From assembly GCF_020463795.1 (NCBI RefSeq), contig NZ_CP080025.1, forward strand, positions 3,097,501 through 3,161,500: a stretch of 64,000 bases of DNA, in the 5' to 3' direction. The notes beneath the pieces are model-generated. The model did no database searches, was not told the origin of the DNA, and saw only the letters and a list, made by a program, of their open reading frames with translations. A program made the translations under genes and the position numbers. Source of the DNA: Echinicola marina (lineage in GTDB: Bacteria > Bacteroidota > Bacteroidia > Cytophagales > Cyclobacteriaceae). Shown one piece after another: positions 53,679 to 61,265 of the stretch (its first letter is position 1; every line of letters begins with the position of its first letter).

Positions 53679-53795
53679 TTTAAAGCGCACTTCATAATTG
53701 CCAGTAGGAGTGATTTCAATCCATTTACCTTTATTGTGTATTTCTTCTTTTGTCCTGTTATTTGTCAGTATCAGGGTATGGCTTAGGATCATTGG
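53679..53795 (-). pseudogene. decayed C-terminal fragment of a paralogue of the 42667-43629 lipoprotein
   Basis: The - strand translation reads LSHTLILTNNRTKEEIHNKG followed by KWIEITPTGNYEVRFKE. It aligns with the last 38 residues of the lipoprotein at 42667 (LSYTLVLTNNRTNEEKHIEG, KWIEISPTGNYKVSWKE). DNA identity is roughly 80% over about 95 bp by eye. The stop that follows WKE in the intact gene is absent here, and no upstream coding part remains because doxX begins at once. It is a gene remnant. Confidence 0.75.
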
Positions 53796-53812
53796 TCCAA
53801 ATTGGCTATTAA

Positions 53813-54217
53813 TCACTTTTTTCTGATACTTAGCTTTCTTTCAGCGGGCCTTAAATACCAAGAAATCACTGTTAATAGAAGCAATAGGGTCGGTCCAAAA
53901 TACTCTACGGCACTGTCATTTACGGCTAGGTGGGTAAAAATAGCCCCTGTCATTAAGAAAAAGAAGCCTGCATATGCCCATTCTTTTAGCAAGGGGAATT
54001 TTGGAACAAGGATACCTATTACCCCTAATAGTTTCCATATGCCAATGATGGTCAGGAAGTACATGGGGTAGCCCAGTTCTTTCATTTTGCGTACTTCTTC
54101 GTCCATGTGTGCTATCTGAACGATTCCCGTAGATACCATGCCTAGGCTAAGCCAAAGGGTGGCTACCCAGTAGATTATTTTAGCGGTTCTGTCTGTTATA
54201 AGCTTTTGTGGTTTCAT
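53813..54217 (-). CDS. DoxX-like membrane protein
   Basis: A 134-aa integral membrane protein with four predicted helices (IIYWVATLWLSLGMVSTGIVQI; YFLTIIGIWKLLGVIGILV; EWAYAGFFFLMTGAIFTHLAV; PTLLLLLTVISWYL). The KELGYPMYFLTIIGIWKLLG pattern is typical of the DoxX-like family common in Bacteroidota. Its biochemical role is unknown. It is the third gene of an apparent operon, starting 3 bp after the SRPBCC gene stop, under the ArsR-type regulator. Confidence 0.8.
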   Translation of the reverse strand: MKPQKLITDRTAKIIYWVATLWLSLGMVSTGIVQIAHMDEEVRKMKELGYPMYFLTIIGIWKLLGVIGILVPKFPLLKEWAYAGFFFLMTGAIFTHLAVNDSAVEYFGPTLLLLLTVISWYLRPAERKLSIRKK

Positions 54218-54220
54218 ACC

Positions 54221-54691
54221 TTATTGTTTTAGTTTTTCCATAATGGTCTGTAGTTGACTGTGGGCCATGTTAAGCCCGTATGCAAAGGGAAGTTTGAGCA
54301 TATTGTCCCTGTCCTCGACAGATCTAAATACCATTTTAATGTTCAGGTGGCTTTTGGAATCATCAATGCTGCCAAATTCCAGGAATTCCAGTTGTGCAGG
54401 AAAACCCGCATTGTCCATTTCAAAGGTGCGAGTGATCAATTGATTTTCTTTTAGGTCGTGGATAGTGCCATGGGCGCTGAAAACGACTTGGCCATTGGAG
54501 TCTTTTTTTTCGAAGCGATAACTGCCGTGTGGTTTGTTTTCCAGTTTTATAACCGTGTTACCCATCCATTGTTCCACTAGTTCAGGTTTTGTGTAGGCTT
54601 TGAACAGTAGTTCAACTGGCAGATCAAAGGTTCTTGTTACTGTGATTTCCTGGGGTCCGTTTTCGGCATGGACTTTTGTTTTTTGTTCCAT
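54221..54691 (-). CDS. SRPBCC/AHSA1-domain protein
   Basis: A 156-aa protein that reads as one complete SRPBCC (AHSA1-like) fold. Family landmarks are ITVTRTFDLPVELLFKAYTKPELVEQWMG at about 16-44, GSYRFEKKDSNGQVVFSAHGTIHDL at about 56-80 and a C-terminal helix FAYGLNMAHSQLQTIMEKL. The cavity of such proteins usually binds a hydrophobic ligand, but the ligand is unknown. It lies 4 bp downstream of an ArsR-family regulator and 3 bp upstream of a DoxX-like gene. The three-gene set ArsR-SRPBCC-DoxX recurs in Bacteroidota, from general knowledge. Confidence 0.88.
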   Translation of the reverse strand: MEQKTKVHAENGPQEITVTRTFDLPVELLFKAYTKPELVEQWMGNTVIKLENKPHGSYRFEKKDSNGQVVFSAHGTIHDLKENQLITRTFEMDNAGFPAQLEFLEFGSIDDSKSHLNIKMVFRSVEDRDNMLKLPFAYGLNMAHSQLQTIMEKLKQ

Positions 54692-54695
54692 CGTT

Positions 54696-55019
54696 TTATT
54701 GTTTGGATTGGTGGGATTTCATGACCTGTTCCAATTTATTGAATTGATCATCCCAATGTTTTCTGAAAGGCTCAATAAATTCGGCTATTTCTCTCATGCC
54801 ATGAGGATTGAGCTGATAGTAGATTTCCCGGCCTTTTTGTTCCTGTTCTAGTATTTCACATTCAGTGAGGATTTGAATATGTTTGGAAATGGTCTGGCGG
54901 GAATAATCGAAATTTTCAGCAATGGCCGTAGGGGTCATGGCATTTATGGCAAGCAAAGAAATGATGGCCCTGCGTGTGGGATCTGCTATTGCCTGGAATA
55001 CATCTCTTCTCAATTTCAT
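54696..55019 (-). CDS. ArsR-family winged-helix transcriptional regulator
   Basis: A 107-aa single-domain regulator. The winged helix is visible as [18 protein letters not shown], then [24 protein letters not shown] (recognition helix) and the wing [21 protein letters not shown]. It lacks an obvious metal-binding CxC motif, so it probably responds to a non-metal signal, as in the SRPBCC-associated subgroup. As first gene of the operon it probably regulates its own transcription. No operator palindrome was identified with confidence. Confidence 0.9.
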   Translation of the reverse strand: MKLRRDVFQAIADPTRRAIISLLAINAMTPTAIAENFDYSRQTISKHIQILTECEILEQEQKGREIYYQLNPHGMREIAEFIEPFRKHWDDQFNKLEQVMKSHQSKQ

Positions 55020-55535
55020 AGTATTACTTTATCAGATAATGAGTTGCCATATGGATCATTAGTTGGATTATCTTTTATGCGCAACCATATGACTGCTAAT
55101 ATAAGTGCAGTTATTTGGCTGCGCAAATATTTAGATAAGAAATATTGATTTTGGGATGGTTGGTGTCGGCTTAAATGATTTTAGAGGGGAATTGCTGATC
55201 GGTATTTTTTAGTATCATGAATGATGGTTATGGTTGTGGCTTTGTTTTGGTTTTATTGTATATTTCCAAGAAATAATTTACCCGTAAGCAACGTATCCCC
55301 AAGACATCCCCTAGGTATCTACTAGAGGGTTACTATGGAGAGGCTAGGAAGAGGGGTAAGCAGGTGATGGTGGGGGTAAGGGGATTCAGGTTTTATGATA
55401 GTTATTTGGTAGCGGTTGATAATGTAGCAATACACGGTGTTTTTCCGTTTAGTTATCAACAGGGATTTTATTAAGACGCAATTATCATGGAACATTGGGT
55501 TTCAAGTTTTTTTGTATTCATAAATTAGAAAGACA
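55020..55535. other. intergenic region between divergent transcription units
   Basis: About 500 bp without a gene. It includes a G-rich stretch near 55320-55385 followed by GGTTTTATGAT that is a weak candidate for a third copy of the purine-rich repeat. The rest is AT-rich upstream DNA for the flanking genes. Confidence 0.4.
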
Positions 55536-56174
55536 ATGAGAAAATATGTTTTGACACTAATAAGCCTTTTACTATTTTCTTCATGTGATCAAGAAGAAAA
55601 TCAATTTAGCTCCCAATTGTGTGGGGATGGGTATTTCTATTATTCGGGAAGCTCAAAGAACTACTTCAAGCATTCATTATATGAGGTTTGGATAGTGCTT
55701 GATCAAACAGATATGAATAGAGAGGAAGCAAGATCCATATTGGAAAAATATTCATTTCTTGATACGGGAAATTTTAGTTTTGGTAGTAATTATGGCAGTT
55801 TTAAAGTAATGATAGATGGTAAAGTCGATTGCACTGATTTTAAGAACTACTTAATAGCGCTCAATCAGGATCCACAAATATATTCAGCGACTCCTGTGTT
55901 TTATTTTTCAGATGATAATCCGTTGAGCTATTGTGTCTTATTGAGTGAGGTGCTGACCAAAAATAATGATGAAGTCATATCCGAATCAGATTTTATCAAT
56001 TTTGCCAAAACCTTTAATTTAGAGCTAATTGATTCAAAATTTTCTACACAACACTTTAAGGTTAAGGAAGTCAAAACAGGATTTGAAGCTTTGGAAATAG
56101 CAAATGAAATATATGAAAGCGGGAAAATTCAATATTCCCATCCAAATTTTATCGCCCATGTTGTTTTGCATTAA
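55536..56174 (+). CDS. lipoprotein of two tandem S8-peptidase-propeptide-like modules
   Basis: A 212-aa lipoprotein (MRKYVLTLISLLLFSSC, lipobox FSSC). Two similar segments follow: about residues 45-125 (YEVWIVLDQTDMNREEARSI...FKVMID...LNQDPQIYSATPVFYF) and about 130-212 (VLLSEVLTKNNDEVISESDF...FKVKEV...ANEIYESGKIQYSHPNFI). Each has the beta-alpha-beta-beta-alpha-beta pattern of subtilisin propeptides. The second carries the ALEIANEIYESG...HPNFI motif that precedes S8 catalytic domains in many Bacteroidota proteases. No catalytic domain follows: a stop ends the chain at the point where the protease would begin. It could be a stand-alone protease inhibitor or chaperone, or the relic of a lost protease. 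No S8 gene is nearby. Confidence 0.65.
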   Translation: MRKYVLTLISLLLFSSCDQEENQFSSQLCGDGYFYYSGSSKNYFKHSLYEVWIVLDQTDMNREEARSILEKYSFLDTGNFSFGSNYGSFKVMIDGKVDCTDFKNYLIALNQDPQIYSATPVFYFSDDNPLSYCVLLSEVLTKNNDEVISESDFINFAKTFNLELIDSKFSTQHFKVKEVKTGFEALEIANEIYESGKIQYSHPNFIAHVVLH

Positions 56175-56387
56175 TATTAAAATATTTTCCGGGCAAAATT
56201 CTTCAAAAAAAGAACCTGAAAGCGTTCCTTTCGTCTAATACTCTTGAATGTAGATGCCGTTAAATTAGTAAAAGTCATGAAAGCTTATTTTTATTGGTTG
56301 GCCAATTTACTTCATTCTCCTCCTGATAATTGGGGGAAATAATGTGTCAGCTCATATTCATTGTTTAACCTTAAATTTAGAATTAGT

Positions 56388-56627
56388 ATGAAAACATCTT
56401 ATTTGGAGTATTACAAATTGATTTTGGATAAGGTGAGTTTTGATTCCGAAATTTGGGAGAAGGAATACAAAAAGGCTTTATCTATTTTGACCGCAGAGGA
56501 GGCCTTCGTTTTGAAAAATTGGGCCTATAACAAGTATTTTAAATCAAAACGGAATTTGGGTATAAAAAGTGAAAGGCGGCACAATGGAATTTCATTGAAG
56601 TCTTTAAAGTCAAGCAAAGCGGTTTGA
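56388..56627 (+). CDS. small hypothetical protein
   Basis: A 79-aa protein from ATG 56388 (MKTSYLEYYKLILDKVSFDSEIWEKEYKKAL), predicted mostly helical and basic towards the C-terminus (KSKRNLGIKSERRHNG). The segment SFDSEIWEKEYKKALSILTAEEAFVLKNWAYNKY is typical of small cytoplasmic Bacteroidota proteins of unknown function. An upstream in-frame start at 56361 would not add conserved sequence. A hairpin with a T run follows directly, supporting a real short transcription unit. Confidence 0.6.
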   Translation: MKTSYLEYYKLILDKVSFDSEIWEKEYKKALSILTAEEAFVLKNWAYNKYFKSKRNLGIKSERRHNGISLKSLKSSKAV

Positions 56628-56630
56628 TGA

Positions 56631-56662
56631 AAAGGTCAGTATTTACTGGCCTTTGTGTTTTT
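56631..56662 (+). terminator. Rho-independent terminator after the 79-aa gene
   Basis: A stem of 10 bp with one G-T pair (AAAGGTCAGT 56631-56640 with ACTGGCCTTT 56645-56654) and a 4-nt loop, followed by GTGTTTTTATTTT. It starts 4 bp after the stop. Confidence 0.85.
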
Positions 56663-57165
56663 ATTTTCCTGATACTTTTTAGCAGGGGCCCTTGCAAGCT
56701 TATCCGGATATCCCCTTGTTGATAGCTTGTCCTGTCTACAGTTGCTTTTTATTTAGAGAAATTAATGGATTATACCAGTTGGTCTTTGGGGGGATTGGTG
56801 TAGCAGGTTTCTGATTGGAGTTTGGTATTGTTCTTGGATTTAACCAATGCGGATATAGGAAGTTTGGTGAGAGAAGGGGCTGATTAAGTGTGAAAGCTAT
56901 GTTTTATCAGATCAGGAGAAATTAAAGAAAACCTTTTGAGAAATAATCTGTGCACTGACGGACAGAAGCTGTACGATAATGAGCTCTATTATAAATGGAT
57001 AGGCTAGGGTTTTAGAAAAGAGTTTTACGGATTCAATGAAATAAAGGATAGCCATTCATATTGGTATTTAACAATTAATTCAGGCCGGATCGGCCTTTAG
57101 TCCTGTTGCTTTCTATCCAAAATACAACGAAGGAATATTTTAAATAAAACCATAAATCAATTACC
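56663..57165. other. intergenic region
   Basis: About 500 bp with no open frame of interest and no recognised repeat. It may contain decayed coding sequence, but nothing was identifiable. Confidence 0.4.
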
Positions 57166-57816
57166 ATGAGAAGATATTTGCTTTATGCTTTGGGGCTACT
57201 GACGGTTATTTACTTTTCTTATCAATTTCCGATATTCTCTTTTGTTTTATTATCAGGTCTGGTCATTGTCCTGGTATATGTTTTACTGGCCGGAATGATA
57301 AGGTGGCTCAGAAAAAGGAGGGGCTGGAAATGGCTCCAAGTTCCATTGACTATGATTTTAATCTTCTTCATCGGCTTGGTCATCGGCTTATTCAGACCAT
57401 TGCCCAGTGCCATTATCATTTCTGACGATATAGAGAAAACCCTGGAATATGCTTATGCCACAGATCAGGGTGACAGAAAGCAGCTTAAGTTTTTCCTGCC
57501 CATTTACAGAGAAGAAATGGTACAAAGGGATAGTGTACGGTTGATGCAGGTCAGGGCTTATAATGAGTCAGGAAAGATAAAGAAGGCAGTAGATAAGTTT
57601 CATGCTGCTTTTATTCTGCATCATAATTATAAGGGAGACAGCGTACTTTATCGACAGGCCCATCTCCTTGCCAAGGAGGCGGCTTCAGGAGGTGAACTGA
57701 AAGGCCATCTTCAGGCGGACTGGCTGAGAAAGGCCACATATGACCGTTGGATGCTTTCTATTGGCAAGGGACAAAAATATAATACCCAGGGAGGTATAAG
57801 TTTCGAGCTAGAATAA
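57166..57816 (+). CDS. hypothetical membrane protein with DUF6624-like C-terminal motif
   Basis: A 216-aa protein with three predicted N-terminal helices (YLLYALGLLTVIYFSYQF; FSFVLLSGLVIVLVYVLLAGM; PLTMILIFFIGLVIGLF). A soluble part of about 130 residues ends in YDRWMLSIGKGQKYNTQGG. The DR----GK-Q-Y-TQ pattern resembles the C-terminal end of DUF6624 proteins, of unknown function; this match is by eye and weak. The middle is helical (AYNESGKIKKAVDKFHAAFILHHNY, AHLLAKEAASGGELKGH). A 58-aa membrane protein is encoded convergently just downstream. Confidence 0.6.
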   Translation: MRRYLLYALGLLTVIYFSYQFPIFSFVLLSGLVIVLVYVLLAGMIRWLRKRRGWKWLQVPLTMILIFFIGLVIGLFRPLPSAIIISDDIEKTLEYAYATDQGDRKQLKFFLPIYREEMVQRDSVRLMQVRAYNESGKIKKAVDKFHAAFILHHNYKGDSVLYRQAHLLAKEAASGGELKGHLQADWLRKATYDRWMLSIGKGQKYNTQGGISFELE

Positions 57817-57838
57817 ATAGCTCTGAGATAGCCTAGGA

Positions 57839-58015
57839 CTAGGGTGTTTTTCCAATTTTCATTGAAACCCAAAAGATGACAGATAGGCTAATGGCTAAAA
57901 TGGGCAATTGGTAAGCGCTAAAACCTGATACCGCCCAAATGAAAATAAAGGCTCCCAAGGTTATTCCTGTGAAAAATGCGAAGAGGGTCCATCGGGTCAA
58001 GGCTAATTTGTTCAT
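57839..58015 (-). CDS. small two-helix membrane protein (58 aa)
   Basis: The complement strand encodes a 58-aa protein starting MNKLALTRWTLFAFFTGIT and ending MKIGKTP before a stop at 57839. Two hydrophobic helices are clear (TLFAFFTGITLGAFIFIWAVSG and LPILAISLSVIFWVSM), joined by FSAYQLP. An AGGAG ribosome-binding site lies 9 bases before the ATG at 58015. The residue pattern looks like a real membrane protein rather than random translation. It is convergent with the gene at 57166, and MITE copy 2 begins 35 bp upstream of its start. Confidence 0.6.
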   Translation of the reverse strand: MNKLALTRWTLFAFFTGITLGAFIFIWAVSGFSAYQLPILAISLSVIFWVSMKIGKTP

Positions 58016-58050
58016 GGTCTGTGCTCCTATTTAAAATCTATTTTAATCAA

Positions 58051-58202
58051 TATGTATATCCGCAATTGCACCAGTAAAAGTTAAAAGCGAATCGAAATGT
58101 TCGTTTTAATTAAAATATCAACTCCTTCGGTCTTCAGTCTTCAAACTCCCGACCACTTAAGCAAAGGATTTAAGGTTACTGGCATCATTGCGGATAATCA
58201 GA
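58051..58202 (+). mobile_element. MITE copy 2 (152 bp, IS1595-like ends)
   Basis: Inverted, nearly identical copy of 8983-9136. The ends are TATGTATATCCGCAAT at the left and the complement of TCTGATTATCCGCAATGATG at the right. A perfect 8-bp direct repeat, ttaatcaa, flanks it at 58043-58050 and 58203-58210. It is non-coding. The first twelve bases match the IS1595-family inverted repeat at 15697 except for one base. Confidence 0.88.
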
Positions 58203-58275
58203 TTAATCAATGGGCTGATCCAAATATAATTAGAAACATGTATACCAAGAACAGCGATCCTAACTTTTTATAATT

Positions 58276-58530
58276 CAACCCGCATTATGAATTAGCCTAT
58301 CTACGCCGCGGCGCACAAGTATTACGACCTGAAACTACTTTAAAATCAGTCGCTTCGCTGCTGTTTTCAATTCTACCTGGCGGAAGACAGGTTCACCATC
58401 CGCCCTGCCTGAGCAGACAGGCGCGGCGGATGATTCAATCTCCAAACAGCCTGATTTTCTTGTAGTTTCAGTTCTTCCCGACAGTGGACGGGACAGGCTA
58501 TAACGATTCCAAATGCATAAAGCGGGTTCA
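58276..58530. repeat. 255-bp imperfect palindromic element
   Basis: Nested inverted repeats share one centre near 58412. Outer arms: AACCCGCATTATG (58278-58290) against GCATAAAGCGGGTT (58515-58528). Next: ATTAGCCTAT (58291-58300) against ACAGGCTATAA. Then GAAACTACTTTAAAATCAG (58331-58349) against CTGATTTTCTTGTAGTTTC (58451-58469). Inner: CATCCGCC (58397-58404) against GGCGGATG (58425-58432), with GCCTG/CAGGC inside. No coding capacity. It resembles a large hairpin-forming MITE or paired REP element. Confidence 0.75.
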
Positions 58531-58644
58531 AGGTCTACAGTCCTAGGTTTCCATCATAATTGGAGAGATAATATATATGTTGTTTATCTATCAAATCTAG
58601 AATGATATAGATATTTATTATTATTTAAATTAAATCTAAATAAA

Positions 58645-58676
58645 GTTGTTTAGCTAGTTCATTGCATATATTTTTG
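58645..58676 (+). promoter_or_regulatory. candidate Bacteroidota sigma-A promoter
   Basis: A -7 box TATTTTTG (58669-58676, consensus TAnnTTTG) lies 20 bp after GTTG (58645-58648, consensus TTTG). This is the normal 19-21-bp spacing, about 30 bp upstream of the first gene of the iron-uptake-type operon. Confidence 0.45.
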
Positions 58677-58706
58677 TCGAAAACATCAAGTAATGGACCT
58701 TTTGAA

Positions 58707-59033
58707 ATGATCACATTGGCTACAATATTGACCTTTATCGGTTTTTTCTGTTTTTATAACACCTCCAAAAGACAGCAGCTGTCCCAGTCTCTTGGGTTTG
58801 AGCGGTGGTTGCAGCAAAACAGCTTAAGGTCAAAATACTTGGGAGGAGGGCTGTTTATACTTGCTTTATTGCTCTGTTATGTGGAAGCAGGTTTTGGTGC
58901 AGGTGTTTTTTCCTTTTTTATTCTCCTGATGACAGCCGGAAGTCTTGTGGTGCTGCTTTCTCCGCTAAGGTTTGTCCATTATAAAATCCTGATTTTGATA
59001 TTTGTCATGTGCCTGATATTTGAACTGATATAA
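58707..59033 (+). CDS. small membrane protein, DUF3325-like
   Basis: A 108-aa protein from ATG 58707 (MITLATILTFIGFFCFYNTSKRQQ); an upstream in-frame ATG at 58662 overlaps the promoter and is less likely. Three or four helices are predicted. The arrangement with a DUF3649-like protein and a PepSY protein directly downstream matches the DUF3325-DUF3649-PepSY module seen near siderophore receptors. The match of the first gene is based on size, helix pattern and context rather than a strong motif. It overlaps no neighbour: the next gene starts 1 bp after its stop. Confidence 0.65.
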   Translation: MITLATILTFIGFFCFYNTSKRQQLSQSLGFERWLQQNSLRSKYLGGGLFILALLLCYVEAGFGAGVFSFFILLMTAGSLVVLLSPLRFVHYKILILIFVMCLIFELI

Positions 59034-59034
59034 G

Positions 59035-59334
59035 ATGCCAGCCAATAAAAAATACCTTACTACTTCCAAACCGCAGTGTTTTGCCAAGATAACCGCTGGT
59101 TTTTTTGGTGGATATGCGGTAACCATTTCCCTGTTTATGGCCCTTGGCTTTTGGTTGAATCATGTCAATGTGCTGACAACTTTGAGGTTTGGGGGATTTA
59201 TGGTTTGGGCCACGCTTTTTCTTTTGGCATTTCTCTTTAAGAATGGTTGGAAGGCTTGGGGAGTTTACCTGCTGGTAACCATGTTTTTTTCTGGAATTAT
59301 CTATATCGGTAAAATTTATCATCCCATTTTCTAA
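59035..59334 (+). CDS. small membrane protein, DUF3649-like
   Basis: A 99-aa protein with three predicted helices. The pattern AKITAGFFGGYAVTISLFMALGFWL, then LTTLRFGGFMVWATLFLLAFLFKNGWKAWG, fits the DUF3649 family of iron-uptake-associated membrane proteins. In known gene clusters these accompany PepSY reductases and TonB-dependent siderophore receptors. Gaps to both neighbours are 1-2 bp, indicating a tight operon. Confidence 0.75.
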   Translation: MPANKKYLTTSKPQCFAKITAGFFGGYAVTISLFMALGFWLNHVNVLTTLRFGGFMVWATLFLLAFLFKNGWKAWGVYLLVTMFFSGIIYIGKIYHPIF

Positions 59335-59336
59335 TT

Positions 59337-60977
59337 ATGAGCAATAGGGTTTACAATATTCTTTTTCATACCCACACGATCAGTGGTATCATCATCAGTG
59401 CAGCGCTGTATATAATATTCTTTGCCGGTTCATTTTCCTTTTTTAGGGATGAGATAGTAGGCTGGGAAAGAAATGAACCTGTCGGCGAAGAAAGCCACCT
59501 TCAGGCAATAGACCTGGATATGATGTTGGATAGCTTGGATGCACGTAAAGAACTGTATGGCAGGGATATCTCCTTTACCAAATATTTCAATGAACGGAGG
59601 ATCAATGTTAATTTGACCGCTTCAAAAGACAGCACAGCCAGCGAAGAAGCCAAAAAAGGAAGCTTCTTTTATATGGATACGGATAATTTTAAGACCTATA
59701 CCTATACCAGCAATTACAGTATAGGGGAGTTTCTTTATCGTTTACATTTTTTTGCCCAGCTGAATTTATGGGGCACTTCAGGCTATATTTTGGCTGGTTT
59801 TGTAGCCTTTTTCTTTCTTTTTGCCATCATTACGGGTGTGTTGGTACATTGGAAAAAGATCGTTTCCAATTTTTACGTTTTCAGACCGATGGCCAGTCTC
59901 AAGAACCTTTGGACAGATGCCCATACGGCTTTGGGGATAATAGGTTTGCCTTACCAATTTGTTTATGCGGTGACCGGAACTTGCTTGATCATTGGTACGA
60001 GTGTCATGTCTCCAGCCGTGGTGACCTTTATGTATGACGGAGATACGAACCAATTATATGAGGATTTTGGGTTTAACCCGGCCCAATTTGAACTGGCCAA
60101 TACGCCTGTTTTGGAAATACCAGAAATCAATCAGTTTTTGGAAAAGGCAGCCTCAAAATGGGAAGGATTTGAAGTGTCTACCTTGCAGGTCTTTAACTAT
60201 GGGGATACCAATATGAAGGTAAGTGTCGAAGGATATACCCGATATGATTTGAAATTTGCAGGCCGGGGAGAAATTCTATATAATGCCTTAACAGGTAAAG
60301 AGGAGTATATTGTGAATCCGTTTACAGCGACATCTTATTTGGATGCAGCTACTGCCGTGATCACCCAGCTGCATTTTGGGAATTATGGTGGGGTCCTTTT
60401 AAAGGTCATTTACTTTATTTTGGGAATAGTGTCTTGTTTCGTAATCATTTCTGGTGTGATGATATGGTTGGTAGCAAGGGATAAAAAACATATAGCAGAC
60501 AAGAAAAGAAAGTTCAATGCCTGGTTGGTTTGGGTTTACTTGGCAGTATGCCTGAGCCTGTTTCCTGTTACTGCATTTACCTTTTTATGGGTTAAGGTAT
60601 TTTTGCATGATTTCGGTCCAGAGCGGATGACAGATATTTATCATGTATTCTTTTATAGCTGGCTGGCTTTTACTGTCTTTTTTATCATTATGAGGGATAA
60701 TTATTTCACCAATAAATACTCGCTTATTACAGGTGGATTAATGGGCTTAATGATACCTGTGGCCAATGGCTTTGTCAGTGGGAATTGGCCTTGGGTGACT
60801 TTTCCCGCAGGGCACTATGCCATATTTATTATAGATGTTTTTTGGCTTATGATCTCACTGACAGCCTTGTTGGTAGCTTGGTATCTCAAACGAAGATCCA
60901 CAGGAAAACTCCCCGAAAAGAAAGCCACTAAAAAGACAAGTATTAAAAAAACTGTTAATGCTGAGCCCATGTCTTAA
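59337..60977 (+). CDS. PepSY-domain membrane protein (iron-uptake reductase type)
   Basis: A 546-aa protein. The N-terminal helix SGIIISAALYIIFFAGSFSFF near residue 20 and the HTISG motif are standard PepSY_TM features. A periplasmic PepSY region, then a second helix pair (YILAGFVAFFFLFAIITGVLVHWKK), DAHTALGIIGLPYQFVYAVTG and further helices (VIYFILGIVSCFVIISGVMIWLVA and others) complete the membrane domain. The C-terminal end is a Lys-rich tail. Related proteins are linked to reduction or release of siderophore-bound iron at the inner membrane, known for FsrB-type homologues. No flavin or haem motif beyond conserved His residues (HTHTISG, DAHTALG, LHFGNYGG) is certain here. Confidence 0.85.
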   Translation: MSNRVYNILFHTHTISGIIISAALYIIFFAGSFSFFRDEIVGWERNEPVGEESHLQAIDLDMMLDSLDARKELYGRDISFTKYFNERRINVNLTASKDSTASEEAKKGSFFYMDTDNFKTYTYTSNYSIGEFLYRLHFFAQLNLWGTSGYILAGFVAFFFLFAIITGVLVHWKKIVSNFYVFRPMASLKNLWTDAHTALGIIGLPYQFVYAVTGTCLIIGTSVMSPAVVTFMYDGDTNQLYEDFGFNPAQFELANTPVLEIPEINQFLEKAASKWEGFEVSTLQVFNYGDTNMKVSVEGYTRYDLKFAGRGEILYNALTGKEEYIVNPFTATSYLDAATAVITQLHFGNYGGVLLKVIYFILGIVSCFVIISGVMIWLVARDKKHIADKKRKFNAWLVWVYLAVCLSLFPVTAFTFLWVKVFLHDFGPERMTDIYHVFFYSWLAFTVFFIIMRDNYFTNKYSLITGGLMGLMIPVANGFVSGNWPWVTFPAGHYAIFIIDVFWLMISLTALLVAWYLKRRSTGKLPEKKATKKTSIKKTVNAEPMS

Positions 60978-61265
60978 GGTAAGTTATAAAAGTCAGTTTT
61001 TATATCACCATTACAGGGATGGAAGTGCTAAAATTAATCATTCGATAATTAAGGAAGCTTTTTGACGGCAAGTTAATACTATTGCGTTTCTGTTACTTAT
61101 AGGTTCAATTGGTCAAGTGTTATGATTGTTAAAAAAAGTTAATTACTTGTAAAATTTTTTATTGCGATTTAAAATTGAAGCCGTAATTCTTAAAAAGCTA
61201 TCATACGATAAATAGGATAAGATTTAACATTATTCATTTAATTATAAATTTCACTTATTTATATT

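Larger units (their letters stand above)
58016..58706. other. repeat-rich intergenic region
   Basis: Holds MITE copy 2 (58051-58202), a 255-bp palindromic element (58276-58530) and a candidate promoter (58645-58676) before the membrane-protein operon. No coding potential was recognised. Confidence 0.6.
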
